64,000 nucleotides of DNA from Neurospora crassa OR74A (taxonomy: Eukaryota; Ascomycota; Sordariomycetes; Sordariales; Sordariaceae): positions 1,488,001-1,552,000 of the forward strand of contig NC_026502.1 of the NCBI RefSeq assembly GCF_000182925.2, in the 5' to 3' direction. Numbering within the stretch: position 1 is the first letter of the stretch; each line of letters starts with the position of its first letter. Of the stretch, positions 45,701 to 56,233 are shown one piece after another. The position numbers and the translations under genes are program-made. The notes below the pieces were generated by a model. It was not told the origin of the DNA. It saw only the letters and a list, made by a program, of their open reading frames with translations, and did no database searches.

Positions 45701-48354
45701 GCGCTGGTGAAGTGTCACCGAGTGCTGTGCTGTGGTGTGGTATGGCACTCGAACGACGAATGGAATGTAGTAGAGAGGTAAAGGGCTGGCCGGCCTCCCC
45801 CAGTCATCCATCTAGATGGTGGCGTTCGTCCCTTGTTGAAGTCTTGAAGGCTCCATTCCCATGAAAAGGACGGGTTGTGGACGGCGGTGGTAACCAAATC
45901 CCCTCTTTGTGCACTTGTTCATTGCTTCTTCTCCGCGTGCCCCTCGTCTCATTGTCGTATCCTCTCCACCTTTTGATATGATAACAAAGGATAGAGTTAG
46001 GGTGGCCCGAGGACATGAAACCCAAAACCTGGGGTAGGGAACTCCTGAAGAGGAGCTGAATGCTGAAAGCCAGGGGTTACAGTACCTTTTGAGAACTCCC
46101 GACTCCATCCAGAGTGGTGGCCTCAGCTAGCGGCTGAATGCGCCTCACACAGCCACCTTCTGCAATCATGGCATTGATGGGGAATACGATTGGTTTTTGT
46201 CTCCCCTGTTTGTGTCACGTCGCATATAAGCGATTTTTCGTTGTCTCTCTTTCTTTCTGTCCCGTTTGCTTGGGAGAAAAAAAGAAGGAAGCAGATTTTG
46301 CGATTGCGTACACTAGGTATTCTATACGGTTGGGCGGTGACTGAGGCGAATGTTATCTTGTTGAATACGCCGCTTGCCGCGGCAGCCATGAGTTGTCATG
46401 CCATGTCTGGTGGATGAATGATACTCGTCAAACAGGTACCTACCTACACTACAGGAATACGAACCCAAGGCCATTAAGGGCTACACTATACACTACTGTA
46501 ATCCGCTATGATGGAATACGGGCGTAGTGTAGTGTGGTAACAACGTCTCTCAGTGGATCGTCCGGCGATGAGCGATTGCTCCGCGGCTACACGCTTCAAA
46601 ATCCGAGTGGTGGTGCTGGTCAGTGAAGTCTTTGATACTGGCTCCCGTTCGCCCAGGTCCGTTGTCGTCCGCTGTGGTGTGGTGTGGTGGTTCCTGTGGT
46701 TCCTGCCGATCATCACCGGCGGCGTCCTAGGTTCTGCCAAGCGGGGATCGGATTTGCTTCTGGACCATGGCGTGCTAATCCACTTGCCGGACCTCCCATC
46801 CAACTGAATAGGTATGTACACTACAGAATATGATACTACAGAGTGAGGGATTAACATAGCCAGCTGCCCGGGGATATGGATGTGAGAAGCGGACAGAGCG
46901 GGATGGCATGTCTTGGAAGATGGTCGACTCATCACGCTAAAATCTCTGAACAGCGGTTCTGCTCCGAGGGTTTGGCCGTTTGGATGGGCAGGTGAAGCTC
47001 ACCAATCGCGAGACCGGACGGGGGCTTCAACATGTCACTCTGCGGAGGCGTGGCAGTGGCACAGGCCTCTTTCATGCGTGCGAGTTTGTACCCTAGCGAG
47101 GAAAGGGGCGAGTGTTTCAGAACGAGAGGCTGCCATCCCTCCCTTTTCGCAGTGGAGTAGGTGCTCTGGGAGGCCCCTCGCTGGAAAAAGAGGAAGCGGC
47201 CCACGTGAAAATGCCAATCGGGCGGCTCCATACCTCTAGGTACCAGCTGGCTCCACCGGCTGCCACTCTGGCTTGGCCAATCATGGACGACAGGGGACCG
47301 CCAGCTGGAGGTTGCATGCGTCAGCGTTTGGAATACCACAGCAGCGGGATTGGATCATTGGATGCACACTGCGTCTACCACTGACTGCCGCTGCTACCTA
47401 CTGCACCACTACCGCCGAGTTGTGCGCCTGTTTTTGGATTTCCCGTCTCTTTTCCACTGGCTTGCTTGCGCTTTGGGCGTTTGACAACAACGAGTGAATG
47501 ACCAGTGGCAGCCCAAAGGATCTCTCCCGTCTGATGGCAGTCACACTGGTGACCAAGGGCCATCACACCATGGGGACGGGAAAGGGACGTATCGATGCCC
47601 TGTCTCATCAGTCTCATTGCAGAGCGGTTCTGCCGTGACCAGAGAAGTAGTCTTCCATTCAAGTGATCGTCCTCCATCACGTCTGGCCAAATCCAATCCA
47701 CATTTGTCCCATTACACATTACACATTATACATGCACCGAGATCGCACAGATCGAACAAGCACTCATTCACTGGACGGGAGCGAGGACGGCAGTTCTACA
47801 CGTACATAGTAGAGTAGTGTAGTGTACGTACACAGTATCACCGCCGCCATTTACCCACCACCGCCCACTTCTTCCAAATCCGGCAAACCGCAAGTAGGAG
47901 AAATCCGCGAGACTTCCAGAAGCCAAACCCAAGAAGCAGCTTAGTGATCCAAAGTGGCCATGGCATCGCGAGAGCGAGCGAGGTGTGCTCCGGGATATCC
48001 AGCACGCAGACCACTCAGCGTCGTCAGACGGCATGGTACCTGCAGTGACAAGACCCCTAAGGTGGAGGGGTTGTGTGGAAAAAAACGCAGGGGGCTAGGG
48101 GTGTTCACAGGCTACGCAGTAGATGGACAGGGAATGTAAACACACACAAGATCCGCCGAGCGGGTGTGGTGTCCAGTGGGTGGCGTTCGAAACAAAAAAA
48201 GGTACCTGCATGGGGTGCGCTACCGGCAACGGCCCCTCCCACCCAATCGACTCTAGACGAACCGGCAGCTGGGAAACATAAAAGTCATCCAACTCCCCCT
48301 CAACACCTCATCTCTGTTTCTTGACGATCACGGCACTCCCTTACACGTCTTTCC

Positions 48355-48372
48355 TCTCTCTCTCTCTCTCTT
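48355..48372. repeat. (CT)n tract in the AA11 leader/promoter
   Basis: Dinucleotide CT run about 390 bp before the AA11 start codon. Pyrimidine tracts like this are common near transcription starts of filamentous-fungal genes. Confidence 0.7.
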
Positions 48373-48759
48373 CGACCTTAAGTCACCCACCCCGTCAAGG
48401 GATTTCAAAAACACCCTTCTCTGCATTCCAGTCCTGCTCGGCTCTTCAGCCATTGTCTCAGCGTATTCCTAGCCCGGTGCTTGACTACGACCTGCCTGAC
48501 CTTTCGTCTTGACTCAGACGAGCCATTCACCCACCAACCTGATTAGCCACTCGACGGAACGGCACGACCTTATTCATTCCTTCCTATTGTTCACTTGCGT
48601 CAATAGCATAGAGCAGTGCTCATCTATCGACCCGGCAACAAGCAAACAAACTCTCTCTCTCAAAAACCACTCGACAACAACTAGACTTCGACTTTACGGT
48701 CCACCACACTCCCTCAACAACGAGAAAGGAAAGAACAACTAGATCTACCATCAATCACC

Positions 48760-49472
48760 ATGATGTACAACACCTTCACCACCGGTCTCGTGGCTACCCT
48801 GCTTGCAGGTGCTCAGATCGCCTCCGCCCACATCGAAATGTCCTATCCTCCCCCCTTCAGGTCCAAGTTCAACCCCAACGCCGACCCCGGCAAGATCGAC
48901 TACTCCATGACGGCTCCCCTCAAGGATACCGGCGCCGACTATCCTTGCAAGGGCTACCAGGTCGACTTTGGCACTCCTTCCGGCAAGAGCACCGCTACCT
49001 TTGTCCCTGGCCAGACCTACAACATGACCACTGCCGGCACTGCCACCCACGGCGGCGGTTCTTGCCAGCTCTCTCTCAGCTACGACAAGGGCGCTACCTT
49101 CACCGTCATCGAGTCCTACATTGGTGACTGCCCTCTTGCTGGCAAGTACGACTTCACCATCCCTGCCGATGCTCAGTCCGGCGACGCCATCTTTGCTTGG
49201 ACCTGGCACAACAGAATCGGCAACCGCGAGATGTACATGAACTGTGCCCCCGTCACCATCGCTGCTAACAACAAGCGTGACGTTGCTGGTGCCGCCTTCT
49301 CCACTCGCCCTCAGATCTTTGTCGCCAATGTCGGTAACGGCTGCAAGACCGACGAGAACTTTGACGTCCAGTACCCCCAGCCCGGCCCTAATGTTGTGAA
49401 GGCTTCGGATGCTCCCGTCAAGGGCCCTGAGGGCAGCTGCGGTGCCTCTGCTGCTCCTGCCGGTGGCTCTGA

Positions 49473-49532
<60 letters not shown>

Positions 49533-50145
49533 TGCCTCCAGCTCCAGCTCTGTCGCTGCTGCTCCCGTCACCACCAGTGCTGCCGCTCAGACCAGCGCTG
49601 CTGCTGGCGGTAACCCCGGCGGTATCTTCATCACTGCTCCCTCCGACGGTTCCAACCAGGGCGGCATCTTCCTCCCCTCTGCCACCGACATTGTCAACGC
49701 CCCTAGCTCCAGCGCCGCCGCTGTCGTGAGCTCCGCCTCTGTCTCCGTTCCCGCTGTCGCCACCTCTGCTCCTGCCGTCGCTACCACCCAGGCTCCCGTT
49801 CAGACCACCCTCCAGAGCATCGCCAAGCCCAGCACCACCGTCGTCAGTGCTCCCGCTCCTATTGCGACCGGCACCGCTCCCGGCAATGGCACTGGCTCTG
49901 GTTCTGGCTCCGGCTCTACTGCTGGCGCCTACGCTGTTGGCACCGCCTGCACCACCGAGGGCGCCTGGAACTGCATCGGCGGCTCCTCCTTCCAGCGCTG
50001 CGCCAGCGGCGCCTGGTCCGCCGTCACGCAGATGGCTGCCGGCACTAGCTGCTCCGCCGGCGAGAGCGCCCAGCTCAAGATGATCGCCAAGAAGCACCTT
50101 GGTCGTTACCAGAGGCGTCATGGGTATGCTCACCTCTCCAACTAA
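48760..50145 (+). CDS. AA11 lytic polysaccharide monooxygenase with X278-like C-terminal module
   Basis: Single exon, 461 residues. The signal peptide MMYNTFTTGLVATLLAGAQIASA should be cut directly before His24, giving the N-terminal His of the LPMO copper brace. The mature protein begins HIEMSYPPPFRSKF and contains YPCKGY, THGGGSC (probable second copper His) and WTWHNRIGNREMYMNC, as in AA11 enzymes. These cleave chitin oxidatively. Residues about 238-256 are a Ser-Gly linker encoded by a GGCTCC hexamer array. An Ala/Ser/Val-rich, likely O-glycosylated region follows. The C-terminal about 45 residues (CTTEGAWNC...FQRCASGAWS...GTSC) have the Cys/Trp pattern of the X278 module found on AA11 proteins, thought to bind chitin. 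The tail ends KKHLGRYQRRH. Roles in wall remodelling or chitin use are inferred. Confidence 0.88.
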
Positions 50146-51180
50146 GAAGTCAACATTGTAAAGGAGGGGACAGCACAGCGTCATATGATACCCCGCATGT
50201 AAAGCACCTATCTTCCGTTTGTTTTGTCTTTTTACCTTGAAACATTCAGGCTTTGGTCAGCTAGCTGGCTTTTTTTTTTCACTTTTGCCGATCTTTGATC
50301 GATTTCAAACTTCACTTCGCACATTCTTTTTTCGCCGCAAGTTTATATAACCCGTGCTACACCTGGCAAGTTGTACTTGGATAGGTCGTACACTTTTTTC
50401 AAATCCCAACTTCTTTCTGAATATTTCAAGATCCAAAGACATCGAACGAACAAACAAACAAACAAACAACGGAGATTTGGGGCGTGTGTGCTGAGAGGAG
50501 GCAGTAGGTTGACTAGAGACAAGCAAAGACAGCATTTCATGACAAGGCGTTTTTCAAATTTTCACGTTATGATGACAAAAGTGGGAGGCACAGCTGGCTT
50601 GTTGATGACCATACAAGGAATACCATGGGAGGAAGAAGGAACTCGGATAGGAATTTGGCTGGGCGGGACAAATGGATTCACTCGTTTCGCTGTACATAGA
50701 CTAGGATTGGTAACAGAAAAAAACATGCAATTACTGCATTCGTTCATCTTACAAGAACCAAACTCTGTGCTGCTCCTCATTGGTGAATTTCAAGAAATGA
50801 GCATCTTGTAGGAATGAACGACTGGCTTTGAACGATTCATATGGGCGGTGCGTTCGCCACGATGCCTGGTGCTAGGGATTGGCAAGGTCTAAATCCTTAC
50901 ACATCCTGACGAATGGATCACTAGGACTCGCAAAAGCTGAAGCCAACGCGGCCAAAGTGAGCAAGGCATGTGTCTCGGATCAAGAACTCGCACGCACAAT
51001 GGTGCAATGGCGCCCCCTTTTGCTGTCAGCCGAAATCATTCGGCGAAAGAAGGTCGCCCCTCCCAGCGCGAACTGGATCGAGCTCACCCCCATCGTCTGT
51101 AACCATGAACGCGGACGTCGCCAGCTGGGAAAAGGAAGTGGTCGCCGGAGATGAGCACATCTTCAAGATCGCTTTCACTA
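50146..51180. other. Intergenic region, no convincing gene
   Basis: AT-rich 3' flank of the AA11 gene, then the left side of the accessory island. A frame of 146 codons at 50371-50811 has no recognised feature. Confidence 0.45.
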
Positions 51181-51229
51181 TCGTCGCGTCCATCATGAGT
51201 AAGCTGAATCTCCGCAATAGCCGCACCAC

Positions 51230-52230
51230 CTATCTCGCCGGCGTTTTTCTCGGGCTTTACACAAGCGGAAATCGCCGCCGAGGTCCAACGCACAGGAAAG
51301 GAGGAGAAACAAGCAGACTAAATCGCCTAGGAAACCCCAGATGAAAAGGAGAAGCGACAATTCGATGACAACAAATGGAGAAGGGATAGAGATCATTTTG
51401 CCAATGAAACTCTAGAGCACCGTAAAACCAGGCTGGAACCAAAGAAAAGGTATCGCGAGAGGGAGAAACTCCTGAAAAGTCGACCTGTTCCGTCAAATTG
51501 AGATACCACCTCTCTAAGGTCCTGGACTCAGGTGCGTGGCCTATTATGAGCCTTGCGTGTTCTGTACCAGCTTCCCGAGTTATGTCATTGGCCGCTCTTC
51601 CTCTAAACGACTAGAAGGATACCGACTTGGAATATCCGAATTATTAACCCCTATTATCGAAGTAATTAGACAACGCTTTTAAGGAAGAGGGTACGAAGTT
51701 TCTCTACAAGACTAGTGCCTTTAGGGAGTGCGGCGGACGAATATCGGTTGTCCAAGGCTGTTAGCCTTGATGTTGCTCATTTTCAAGTCTCCGGCAAAAA
51801 GCTCGTCTAAGGTTGTAATCCCCTAGAGAAGGATCCCGCGTCGTAGAGCAATAACCAGGAGTCGGTGTGACAAAGAAGATAATCTTTTGATGTTGCTGTG
51901 GAGTGGATCGAAAGAGCAAAACATGGAAGTTTTCTGGCTATAACTCCTCCTCCTCTCTTTCCCAACGTAGCGGAGTCGCAATGCAGGTTGGACTTCAAGC
52001 GCGAGGCCAGGTTGGCATATAACAAGGAGTACAAGAAGAACCGCCTCGACAATGAGACGCCAGATGAACGGGAGGCTACCTAGGCTGGCAAGGAAGAGGG
52101 AGATTGATAGGAAGCTTATGATAACGAAACCGCGGAGCAACGCGCTGCAACAAATGCGAAAATAAGTCAGCGCCACAAAGACAAGAACGCGGCAGAAACG
52201 AAGGAATCTTCTCGGCTAGTGAGGTGTTTA
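51230..52230 (+). pseudogene. Decayed coding sequence with charged N-E-T repeats
   Basis: Plus-strand stretches are highly charged and repeat a motif around N-E-T. They include ANETLEHRKTRLEPKKRYRE at about 51398-51457, DNETPDEREA at about 52047-52076 and DNETAEQRAA at about 52119-52148. The last two are spaced about 72 bp (24 residues) apart. Other parts read AYNKEYKKNRL. Stops and frame changes separate the pieces, so no intact protein is encoded. Arrays of ET.E[EQ]R.AR units occur near the N-termini of some large eukaryotic transposon-linked proteins, but I cannot name the family here. Confidence 0.45.
51724..51900 (-). pseudogene. Short DUF3435/FluG-type fragment (copy E)
   Basis: The minus strand reads LSSLSHRLLVIALRRGILL, then TLDELFAGDLKMSNIK. 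The minus-strand relic at about 54425-54555 has the corresponding HQRLLVIAL and STIDELLDGDRRNIIIK in the same order. Only this block is recognisable, so it is a small remnant. It overlaps the plus-strand charged-repeat region. Confidence 0.5.
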
Positions 52231-53083
52231 TTGAGATCAAGGACTTTGAGGTAATGTGATTAGTGGCTGTCCGTCAACCGGGCGGAATGAAATAAACCTA
52301 CCCAACCGGGCTGGTGTTTCCCGCGAGGGATACCGTCCCGCCATGCTGACGAACTTTGAAGAGACCTACCCGGTGATTGAGAAGCAATCGTGGAACTCGT
52401 CATTTGATGTTCTTAGCCAAATTTCAATAAGTTCCCATAATGTCTCATCAGAACTCATCACGGCCCGTGCCCTAGTCACCCAATGACAGGTGTTAGACAG
52501 GATGGTTTTTACCTACCCCCGTACACACACCTCGGTGTGGTCGCTGAACATGGTGAACATCGCCGAACACTAAGGGTGTCGGTGGCCAGCTAGCTTGTAC
52601 GTACAGATCGAATTCGCCAATTGAAAAGCAAGAATGGGTTGGTGAACTCGAAGCTGAAACTGAACCGTTCATGAGCATGGAGGAAGGTGTGATGAACTGG
52701 GAGCAGACCCCCTACAGTCTCTCCTTTGGGCTCGCCTACTATACTTAACGGTTTAGTAGATCGTATCAAGGTATCAGTTACTTTGGTTCCTCCTCCCGAC
52801 TGGTCTCAGATTTCAATGAACTTGGTTCATGATTCTTCAAATTATTGGATTCATGAAAGCACCTGCCAATCGGGTACTGACCATTGCTTCCTTCCCACTG
52901 TCGCTGTGATAACTGCAGGAGTAACACGGAAATTACCACATCCAAAATCGTTCTTTCCCATTGGAAGACCTCATCATCACTGGAGGTAACTTCCCGAACT
53001 GGATTCTGGCTTTCTACTGGGGTCTACACCCAGTGGAGTATTGGATATATAAGCCCATCCCCAAGCCAGGATAACCGTCGAAA
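52231..53083. other. Accessory island, unassigned sequence left of tRNA-Thr
   Basis: Contains broken coding-like stretches, for example a plus frame with EKQEWVGELEAETEPF at about 52620-52670, without a whole gene or recognisable domain. Confidence 0.4.
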
Positions 53084-53174
53084 GCCCGCATGGCTCAGTG
53101 GTAGAGCGCATCACTAGTAGCGTCATAACCGACAATACATGATGAGGTCGTCAGTTCGATTCTGGCTGTGGGCA
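53084..53174 (+). tRNA. tRNA-Thr(AGT) with an intron
   Basis: Acceptor strands GCCCGCA / TGTGGGC pair with one G-U, and the discriminator is A. The D arm is TGGCTCAGTGGTAGAGC (A box). The anticodon stem is CATCA / TGATG with loop CTAGTA..A, giving anticodon AGT at 53116-53118. The T arm is GTCAG TTCGATT CTGGC (B box). A 19-nt intron (53120-53138) lies one base 3' of the anticodon, the canonical site. A T7 terminator follows directly. It sits inside a 10-kb island of decayed sequence yet keeps every paired stem, so it is probably functional. Confidence 0.9.
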
Positions 53175-53181
53175 TTTTTTT
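53175..53181 (+). terminator. RNA polymerase III terminator of tRNA-Thr
   Basis: T7 run beginning at the base after the discriminator. Confidence 0.85.
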
Positions 53182-53771
53182 GTGCACTAAGGTTCCTTTT
53201 TTGCCTGTCTTTGGGTGTATTTTGTTTTTCTTTTTTGCTGAGCTTCAAGGGAACGCCACGATGTGGCCATCAACCTGTTTCTACAGGTGTGGGTGGTCGC
53301 GTATAGAGCAAAAGTCGGGTCGGCGGGACCAACAAGTATGGCTAGCGTGCAGTGCTCGGTTGTAGAAAAGTTGTAGGCGACGCTAACATCGATTGCGATG
53401 GCAGTTCTAGCGACGATAGAGTAGAGTACCGTATGCAAGATGCCCGAATTCTTGTTGTGCACGAGTCCGAAACGGGGGGCCAAAGGAGGAACTTGGTAGC
53501 GGTTATGCGTAGTCGACTTCTTCAACCAAGATCCGCCGAAGCGAACTCTTCGGATCCGTCAACCAAGCTCGGCTGATTGAACCGGTTGCGCGGAAGGTTG
53601 AAATGGCCGTAAGTAGTCTCGAACATGTAAGCTCACCACACGATCTTTTGCGCAGCCTTGTGAGTACCTCTGAGAGCAGAAAGGGGCGCCGGATGAGTTT
53701 TGATGTATACAGGCTACGAGAGTGGTCGCTTCTGCTGGTGAGAGATACCATGGAGTTATGATGTGATACGC
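53182..53771. other. Accessory island, unassigned sequence right of tRNA-Thr
   Basis: Short frames on both strands without recognised features. The phrase AGTCTCGAACATGTA at about 53618 closely resembles CGTCTCGAACATGTA at about 58964, hinting at related sequence at both sites. Confidence 0.35.
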
Positions 53772-55194
53772 TTAATTCGTTTTTTGCTCATCGTCCACGT
53801 TCATGTCCTCGACCTGTCTTCGAGGAGCTTCGTTGAACAGACTATGGACCGCGGCCCATCTTATCCGCCGCTTATAGTTTCGAAGCTCCGCTGGGGTCGG
53901 CTGTTGTGGGTATGATTTGTCTTGTTCCATGATTTTGTTCATGGTTGTGTTCATTTAAAAGCGGCCCAGATACTGCGCTGGCTTCATCATTACGCAAGAC
54001 GTTAAGCGCTAGCTCGGCCTCCCTCGTTGCAATGCGGTCTTGGTTCTCCTCTTCGCCTAGGGCGATGGCCGAAACGTCCAGTGTCCGTATCGGATCGATG
54101 TAGTATCGTTCCACTGTCCGGGCCTCTGGATCATGGTTCAGCAGCGCTCTGGCACTCTTGATGCCAACTCTTCTGTGTTTGGCGAACGGCCAGAGGTGAG
54201 AGTACCCTCCGTCGCGGGGAAACGCATCTTGGAAACGGCCAAAGAAGCTTGAATGGACATGATGCAGCTAGACACAAGGGCGTTCGCACTCCTTCGTCTC
54301 AGTGAGTAAAACGTGATGCTTTGTGGGAAACCGAGTTTCATTCCTCGGTCTTTGAGGTAGAGTGTCAGCGAGTTCGCACTGACGGGTTTGTTTGTCTGAT
54401 ACAACCCCATCCCCTTCAGCCCTTGAATTGTAGGATGACCGGGTCGTCCAGGTATCTCTCCTTGATGATGATGTTGCGCCGATCTCCATCCAAAAGCTCG
54501 TCAATGGTGCTGTAATGCTTGAAAATTCCCCTCCGGCCCTCCGGGAGGGCGATCACCAGAAGCCTCTGATGCAGGACAGACAGAAACATACTATCTGCCT
54601 ATTGGGCAGGCATGATGTTAAAACATTATGTGCGCATGGCATTGGGCTTAAAAGCTGAACGCTCAGCGTCATGGTCGTAGTTGGTCCCGAGACAACGAAT
54701 GGTGAGCCTGACCTCGAACATCCCCGAGGCTCTCTCCACGGGAGATGGGAACGCCCTTCCTATTTAAGAACATGCCGTTGTCGTGCATACCGGACCAGCC
54801 GATGCTGCCTGATTGAAGAGCACATATGCGGCCCAAAGCCCAAGCAATATGGTGGACCTCGGCCACTTCTCGAGATCCCGTGTGGAGGATATCGTGATCG
54901 ATCAGCATCCGCAATTCTGGGAGGCCGACGTCGTTGCAGTAAGTTCGTTTGGACCTGGTGCCGGTCTCCAGAAGTCCCTCGGCCGCAATACTGTTCCTGA
55001 GCGTTGCCAGGGAGAACTTTGGCCCCTCGTGAAGAGTCCATGTTCTGTTGGCCCAGAAAATGAATGCGTCCCAATACTGGGTATAGTAGAGATATTCCAA
55101 ATATTCGGGATTTTCCATCTGGTCTTCCAATTTTAAAGGCCTGTCGTCTAAGACAGAAGGCCATATGAAGACGACAAGAGCCATTAGGCGACAC
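53772..55194 (-). pseudogene. Decayed DUF3435/FluG-domain gene (copy D)
   Basis: Minus-strand blocks follow the order of a FluG-type DUF3435 protein. First is an N-terminal block 55184-54669 with YWDAFIFWANRTW, SKRTYCNDVGLPELR and GRICALQSGSIGWSG. Then come RLLVIAL and STIDELLDGD at about 54555-54470, GLYQTNKPVSANSLT with LGFPQSITFYSLRRRSANAL at about 54410-54290, and NHDPEARTVERYYIDPIRTL at about 54145-54080. RRR and HDP...YY match the Arg, His and Tyr positions of a tyrosine-recombinase-like domain. The blocks lie in different frames with stops between them, so the gene is dead. Blocks between 54669 and 54560 appear missing. It belongs to a different subgroup from copy B, judging by its motifs. 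Confidence 0.65.
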
Positions 55195-55307
55195 CCATCA
55201 GATGGAAGATTATATAGGTAGTATTGTAAGTTCTTGCTATTGTCCTATATCGCTTCTAACCGAGGAAAGTTTCTCTTTTAAAAGGGAATGTGTGAACAAT
55301 CGCATAT

Positions 55308-55381
55308 AAGGGCGCCTGGGACTCTCATCAGGGTCTTCAGGGCGACATCTTTACGGGTTCGCTCTCCAGGTCGGCGCCCTT
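55308..55381. repeat. Short inverted repeat with 9-bp arms
   Basis: AAGGGCGCC at 55308-55316 and GGCGCCCTT at 55373-55381 are exact reverse complements with a 56-bp spacer. It lies just upstream of the DUF3435 relic D. It could be a chance hairpin or an element end; no target-site duplication was seen. Confidence 0.5.
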
Positions 55382-56233
55382 TTAAAACCCCTCACAGCAA
55401 CTGGAGTAATTGACAGGTGGTGGATAGTATGGAGAGGGGACTCCCCTTCCGCGTGCCACTATCCAGGCCATACTCCCTTCCCAACTCGTCTGATACCAAA
55501 GCCACTAATCTTTGATGCTCTCGAGCGACTAGAACTGTGTGATTCCCGGACATTGCCAACGCAACCAGCCAGATCAAGCCATACCAGACTATACAGTCTA
55601 ACGAGACAGCAGATCTACTACTGTGTAAACCGCTCACAGCAATATTTCCAATAGACTTCTCATATCCGGCTTCCGACAGCATTCTATGCCGGTCGTCTTC
55701 GGATATAACCATATACAGCGCGGCCTTTTTGGGCGTAACGCTATCCCGACCAGCGAAATAACAATTTTTGTTGATATGTCGGGTAACAAAGTAATTATAG
55801 TGGATCATAGCGCGGATCCAGTCGTCTGCAGAGTAGCCACCCCAGCTACACTCTTTGGAAAAATCCTGGGTATAGCGAAATGTGCCATTGAAATTTGTGC
55901 CTATGGTGGAGGTTTTGAGGTGGTGAGGTACATTGCGAGAAAGGCGGCCGTAAAATGAATCTTGTTTCGGTTCCCTGGGCGGCGTTGTTCTGGTGTAGGG
56001 TTCTTTAAGTCTCCGACCCGGATGGTATATAGAGTCTAAGGGACCTCCGGCGCTTTAACGATAAAATCCAGGATGTGACCGTACTGTGGGTGTGTAAAGG
56101 ATTGGGGGAAATCCCCCAAGTATAGCACGAAGACACAAGAACATCGCCGCCACGAATGAAGACGGTCCGAGACCTGAGATAGAAGTCAACTAATACGAGT
56201 ACACTACCATAGACCTTACTATTCAATCACACG
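55382..56233. other. Accessory island, unassigned sequence
   Basis: Two overlapping frames on opposite strands (55392-55808 minus, 55686-55958 plus) have moderate length but no domain or signal peptide I recognise. Confidence 0.35.

Larger units (their letters stand above)
41025..48759. other. 7.7-kb gene-poor region
   Basis: No frame with a recognisable domain is seen on either strand. The region holds the AAAAG and GGT microsatellites (described separately), T17 at about 42949, several CCTACCTACC and ACCTAGGTA motifs (42880, 43255, 44538, 46438), GGATGGATGG at about 44708 and a CT repeat near the right end. The last few hundred bases are likely the promoter and leader of the AA11 gene. Confidence 0.5.

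Noticed and set aside
48751-50184. 477-codon open frame on the minus strand opposite the AA11 gene
   Set aside because: Its Gly/Ala/Ser/Val-rich product is what the antisense of a C-ending, repeat-rich gene produces. The plus strand has the signal peptide, copper-brace His and AA11 motifs.
50480-50510. CTGAGA motif suggesting a TPP riboswitch
   Set aside because: No accompanying thiamine-element helices, and no thiamine gene nearby.
8635-55194. Idea that the two DUF3435 clusters bound one giant Starship spanning the window
   Set aside because: The genes between them are conserved housekeeping genes in ordinary fungal arrangement. The relics are of different subgroups, and no matching ends were seen.
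55308-55381. Terminal inverted repeat of a small DNA transposon
   Set aside because: Arms are only 9 bp with a 56-bp spacer and no target-site duplication. Kept only as a short inverted repeat.
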